Assembly: GCA_964587515.1 (NCBI GenBank)
Contig: CAZPMO010000124.1
Location: 1-14,220, forward strand
Length of the DNA: 14,220 bases
Reading direction: 5' to 3'
From: CAZPMO01 sp964587515
Lineage (GTDB): Bacteria > Pseudomonadota > Alphaproteobacteria > MPNO01
Position numbers and translations under genes: made by a program. Shown piece after piece: positions 12,702 to 14,220 of the stretch. Every line of letters starts with the position of its first letter. Position 1 is the stretch's first letter. Below the pieces are notes generated by a model that did not search any database, had not been told where the DNA came from, and was given only the letters and a program-made list of their open reading frames with translations.

Positions 12702-13439
12702 ATGCCTATCGTTGACCTGAGCCTGCCGATTAACAACAAGATGACCGGCATCCCGTCCCTCAAATTATACGAGGACAACCCGACCCGTTGTGTCGTGCTT
12801 TCCACCTATGGCGACGACCATCGCGCTTAGCTCGAAGCCGGCGGCTTCGAGATCGCGCCCGACGCCCCGACGGGTGGCCACTCGACGATGTGCCGGCTTG
12901 AGATCGTCAGTCACGTCGGCACCCATATCGACGCGCCGGCCCATTTCCTGGAGGGCACGACGACCATCGACAACGTGCCGCTGGACAGCATCGTCAAGAA
13001 GGGGCGCATCATTCCGCTCACCGATACGCCGCCCTATACGCCGGTCACCGCGGAAATGGTGCTGGCGACCGGCGTCGAGTTCGACGACAGCGTCATCCCC
13101 ATTCTGCATACCGGCTGGACCGATCGGACGTGGGGCACCGAGACGTTCTGGAACGACATGATCTATCTCGATACCAGCGTCAGCGAGCTGATGGTCGAGC
13201 GTGGCGTCAGCGCCGTCGCGATGGACTTCTTCCCCGAAGTCCCGTTCTGGCGGATGGGTCGGCCCAAAGGCTCGATGGGTCCGAACCATGTGACCCTGCT
13301 GGGCAACGGCACGTTCATCATCCAGATGCTGACCAATATCGGCGCCATCGGCAGCGACGATTTCCTGCTGGTGGCCGCGCCGCTCAGGCTCGAGGGGATG
13401 GACGGCTCGCCGGCGCGCGTCTTCGCGGTCGTGCAGTAG
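12702..13439 (+). pseudogene. Cyclase-family (kynurenine formamidase-like) hydrolase with in-frame amber codon
   Basis: The cyclase/KynB superfamily hydrolyses amides or lactones with a bound divalent metal. The frame opens at the ATG at 12702 with AGGGAGGAA upstream, reads MPIVDLSLPINNKMTGIPSL, and would give 245 residues, the usual length. Codon 43 is TAG (12828-12830), in the same frame as everything after it. Downstream the metal motif SHVGTHIDAPAHF (HxGTHxDxPxH) is intact, as are ILHTGW, DFFPEVPFW and the C-terminus LRLEGMDGSPARVFAVVQ. The next ATG (12888) is too late to give a complete fold. CAG to TAG (Gln) is the simplest origin, as mutation or read error. TAG ends this gene and several others here, so the code is not reassigned. 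Confidence 0.85.
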
Positions 13440-13457
13440 CGTCTCGGTTTCGAACTT

Positions 13458-13489
13458 ACGGGGACACCATTCGAACATGGTGTCCCCGT
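13458..13489. terminator. Bidirectional hairpin between convergent genes
   Basis: ACGGGGACACCAT (13458-13470) and its exact complement (13477-13489) form a 13-bp stem with a six-base loop. It lies between the convergent cyclase and TRAP genes, 19 bases from the first and 21 from the second. No T-tract follows, so it may be a REP-type palindrome acting as a terminator. Confidence 0.6.
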
Positions 13490-13509
13490 TATCCGTCTAG
13501 CGGACGCTG

Positions 13510-14220
13510 TTATTTCCGCGTCATCTCGGTGGCGGCTTTTACGAGCTTGTACATTTCCGCCGTTTTGGGATTTCCCCCCAGCATCCGATCGCCAATGGGT
13601 CGTATGCGGTCGGCGTATTCCTTCTGTTCCGCCGGCGACAGGCGATAAACCTTTCCGCCAAGCTCGGCCCATTTCTTTTCCCATTTGCGGGTCAGTTCGA
13701 GCGCCCACTGGGCGACCAGGGGACTGACTTTCCTGCCGGCGGCGAAAATGGCCTGTTGCAGGTCCGACGGCAATTTGTTCAACCAGATCTTGCTGAGCCA
13801 CATGGCGCTGGGGATATAACCCTGACCGGTCAGCGTAAGATGTTCGGCCGCGGTGTAGAATTTCATGGGCCCCATCACGATGATCCCGCTGCGCACGCCG
13901 TCGACGACGCGACGCTGGATCGCGGGGAGCACTTCGGTAAAGGGCATCGGGATCCCGGCGGCGCCGAATTCCTTCATCAGGGCGACCTCGATCTTGCTGG
14001 CCAGCACGCGAATTTTTCGGCCTTTCAGATCGGCCAGCGTTTTAAAAGGTTTGCTGGTGGCGAACGAGGTGTCGCCGGCGGACCATATGAAATTGCCGAC
14101 AACGCCCACATGTTCGGCGAGGCTCAGGAATTTATCGCGCACGGTCGGATGGTTCAGGGCCCGGCCCTGATGCAGCATGTCGTCGAACAGCGCCGGCGCG
14201 TCGGGCACCTGGAAGGCGGG
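13510..14220 (-). CDS. TRAP transporter substrate-binding protein DctP family (partial, N-terminus outside window)
   Basis: This periplasmic protein would capture a carboxylate and hand it to DctQM membrane subunits. The frame is open to the right edge; about 236 C-terminal residues are visible and the signal peptide lies outside the window. Family features are present: SKPFKTLADLKGRKIRV, followed by MKEFGAAGIPMPFTEVLPAIQRRVVDGV (the Arg and the E-x-Y/L-AIQ region of the ligand site), GPMKFYTAAEHLTLTGQGYIP, then SKIWLNKLPSDLQQAIFAAG and a C-terminal helical segment ending AATEMTRK. The apparent GTG at 14208 is internal. It is convergent with the cyclase gene. The ligand cannot be named from sequence; cyclase and amidohydrolase neighbours suggest an organic acid. 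Confidence 0.88.
   Translation of the reverse strand, partial: PAFQVPDAPALFDDMLHQGRALNHPTVRDKFLSLAEHVGVVGNFIWSAGDTSFATSKPFKTLADLKGRKIRVLASKIEVALMKEFGAAGIPMPFTEVLPAIQRRVVDGVRSGIIVMGPMKFYTAAEHLTLTGQGYIPSAMWLSKIWLNKLPSDLQQAIFAAGRKVSPLVAQWALELTRKWEKKWAELGGKVYRLSPAEQKEYADRIRPIGDRMLGGNPKTAEMYKLVKAATEMTRK

Noticed and set aside
12592..12720. A 42-codon frame starting with a GTG that overlaps the aminotransferase stop.
   Set aside because: It runs into the ribosome site and start of the cyclase gene in another frame and shows no recognisable sequence.
12828..12830. TAG as a recoded (pyrrolysine or glutamine) codon.
   Set aside because: TAG ends this same gene and several others in the window, and no sign of recoding elements was found.

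Overview
The window looks like a draft or metagenome-assembled contig from a flagellated, GC-rich alphaproteobacterium, probably Rhodospirillales-like. The evidence is a DksA with the alphaproteobacterial degenerate zinc finger, FliX and a ChpT-type histidine phosphotransferase (both largely alphaproteobacterial), an alphaproteobacterial-style CheY/CheB pair, DUF3553 and a fused FdsGB-type formate dehydrogenase subunit. A run of 31 Ns inside cheY confirms a gapped assembly.

Layout. (1) 1-3760, mostly minus strand: dksA with a strong promoter and a strong terminator, fliX, cheB, cheY (interrupted by the N gap) and a frameshifted chpT. Together these cover stringent-response transcription control, flagellar assembly control, chemotaxis output and adaptation, and the CckA-ChpT-CtrA phosphorelay. 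Near-consensus CtrA-type boxes lie upstream of fliX, cheY and chpT. A sigma-54-like promoter sits between fliX and cheB but points into the tail of cheB. (2) 3878-5917, plus strand: a small DUF3553 protein, then a 576-residue NuoE/NuoF (FdsG/FdsB) fusion whose catalytic molybdenum subunit is not in the window. (3) 5918-8860: a mosaic accessory stretch. It holds an AT-rich patch, a C-terminal remnant of a DUF900-type alpha/beta hydrolase capped by a long CACAGAGA palindrome, a second inverted repeat, an intact DUF6946-like gene, a frameshifted secreted intradiol dioxygenase, and a RAYT transposase tail between perfect 22-bp inverted repeats. (4) 8900-14220: catabolic and accessory genes. These are a ferritin-like (ExxH)2 protein, an N-terminal adenylate cyclase stub, an intact amidohydrolase, a DUF4242 protein, a C-terminal half of a class IV aminotransferase, a cyclase-family hydrolase with an in-frame amber codon, and the C-terminal part of a TRAP substrate-binding protein that runs off the right edge.

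How the genes fit together: the left block is an ordinary motility and cell-cycle neighbourhood lacking its usual partners (cheA, cheW, cheR and flgI are not here). The right block resembles a small catabolic region (TRAP uptake, cyclase-type hydrolase, amidohydrolase, intradiol dioxygenase). Many of its genes are broken by single-base events or truncated, so it is either decaying or carries sequencing errors. I see no convincing new defence or biosynthetic system. The most unusual items are the dense set of unrelated palindromic repeats, the ferritin-like protein of unclear family, the paired dyad repeat at 12106/12146 and the overlapping alternative hairpins at 11615-11669.
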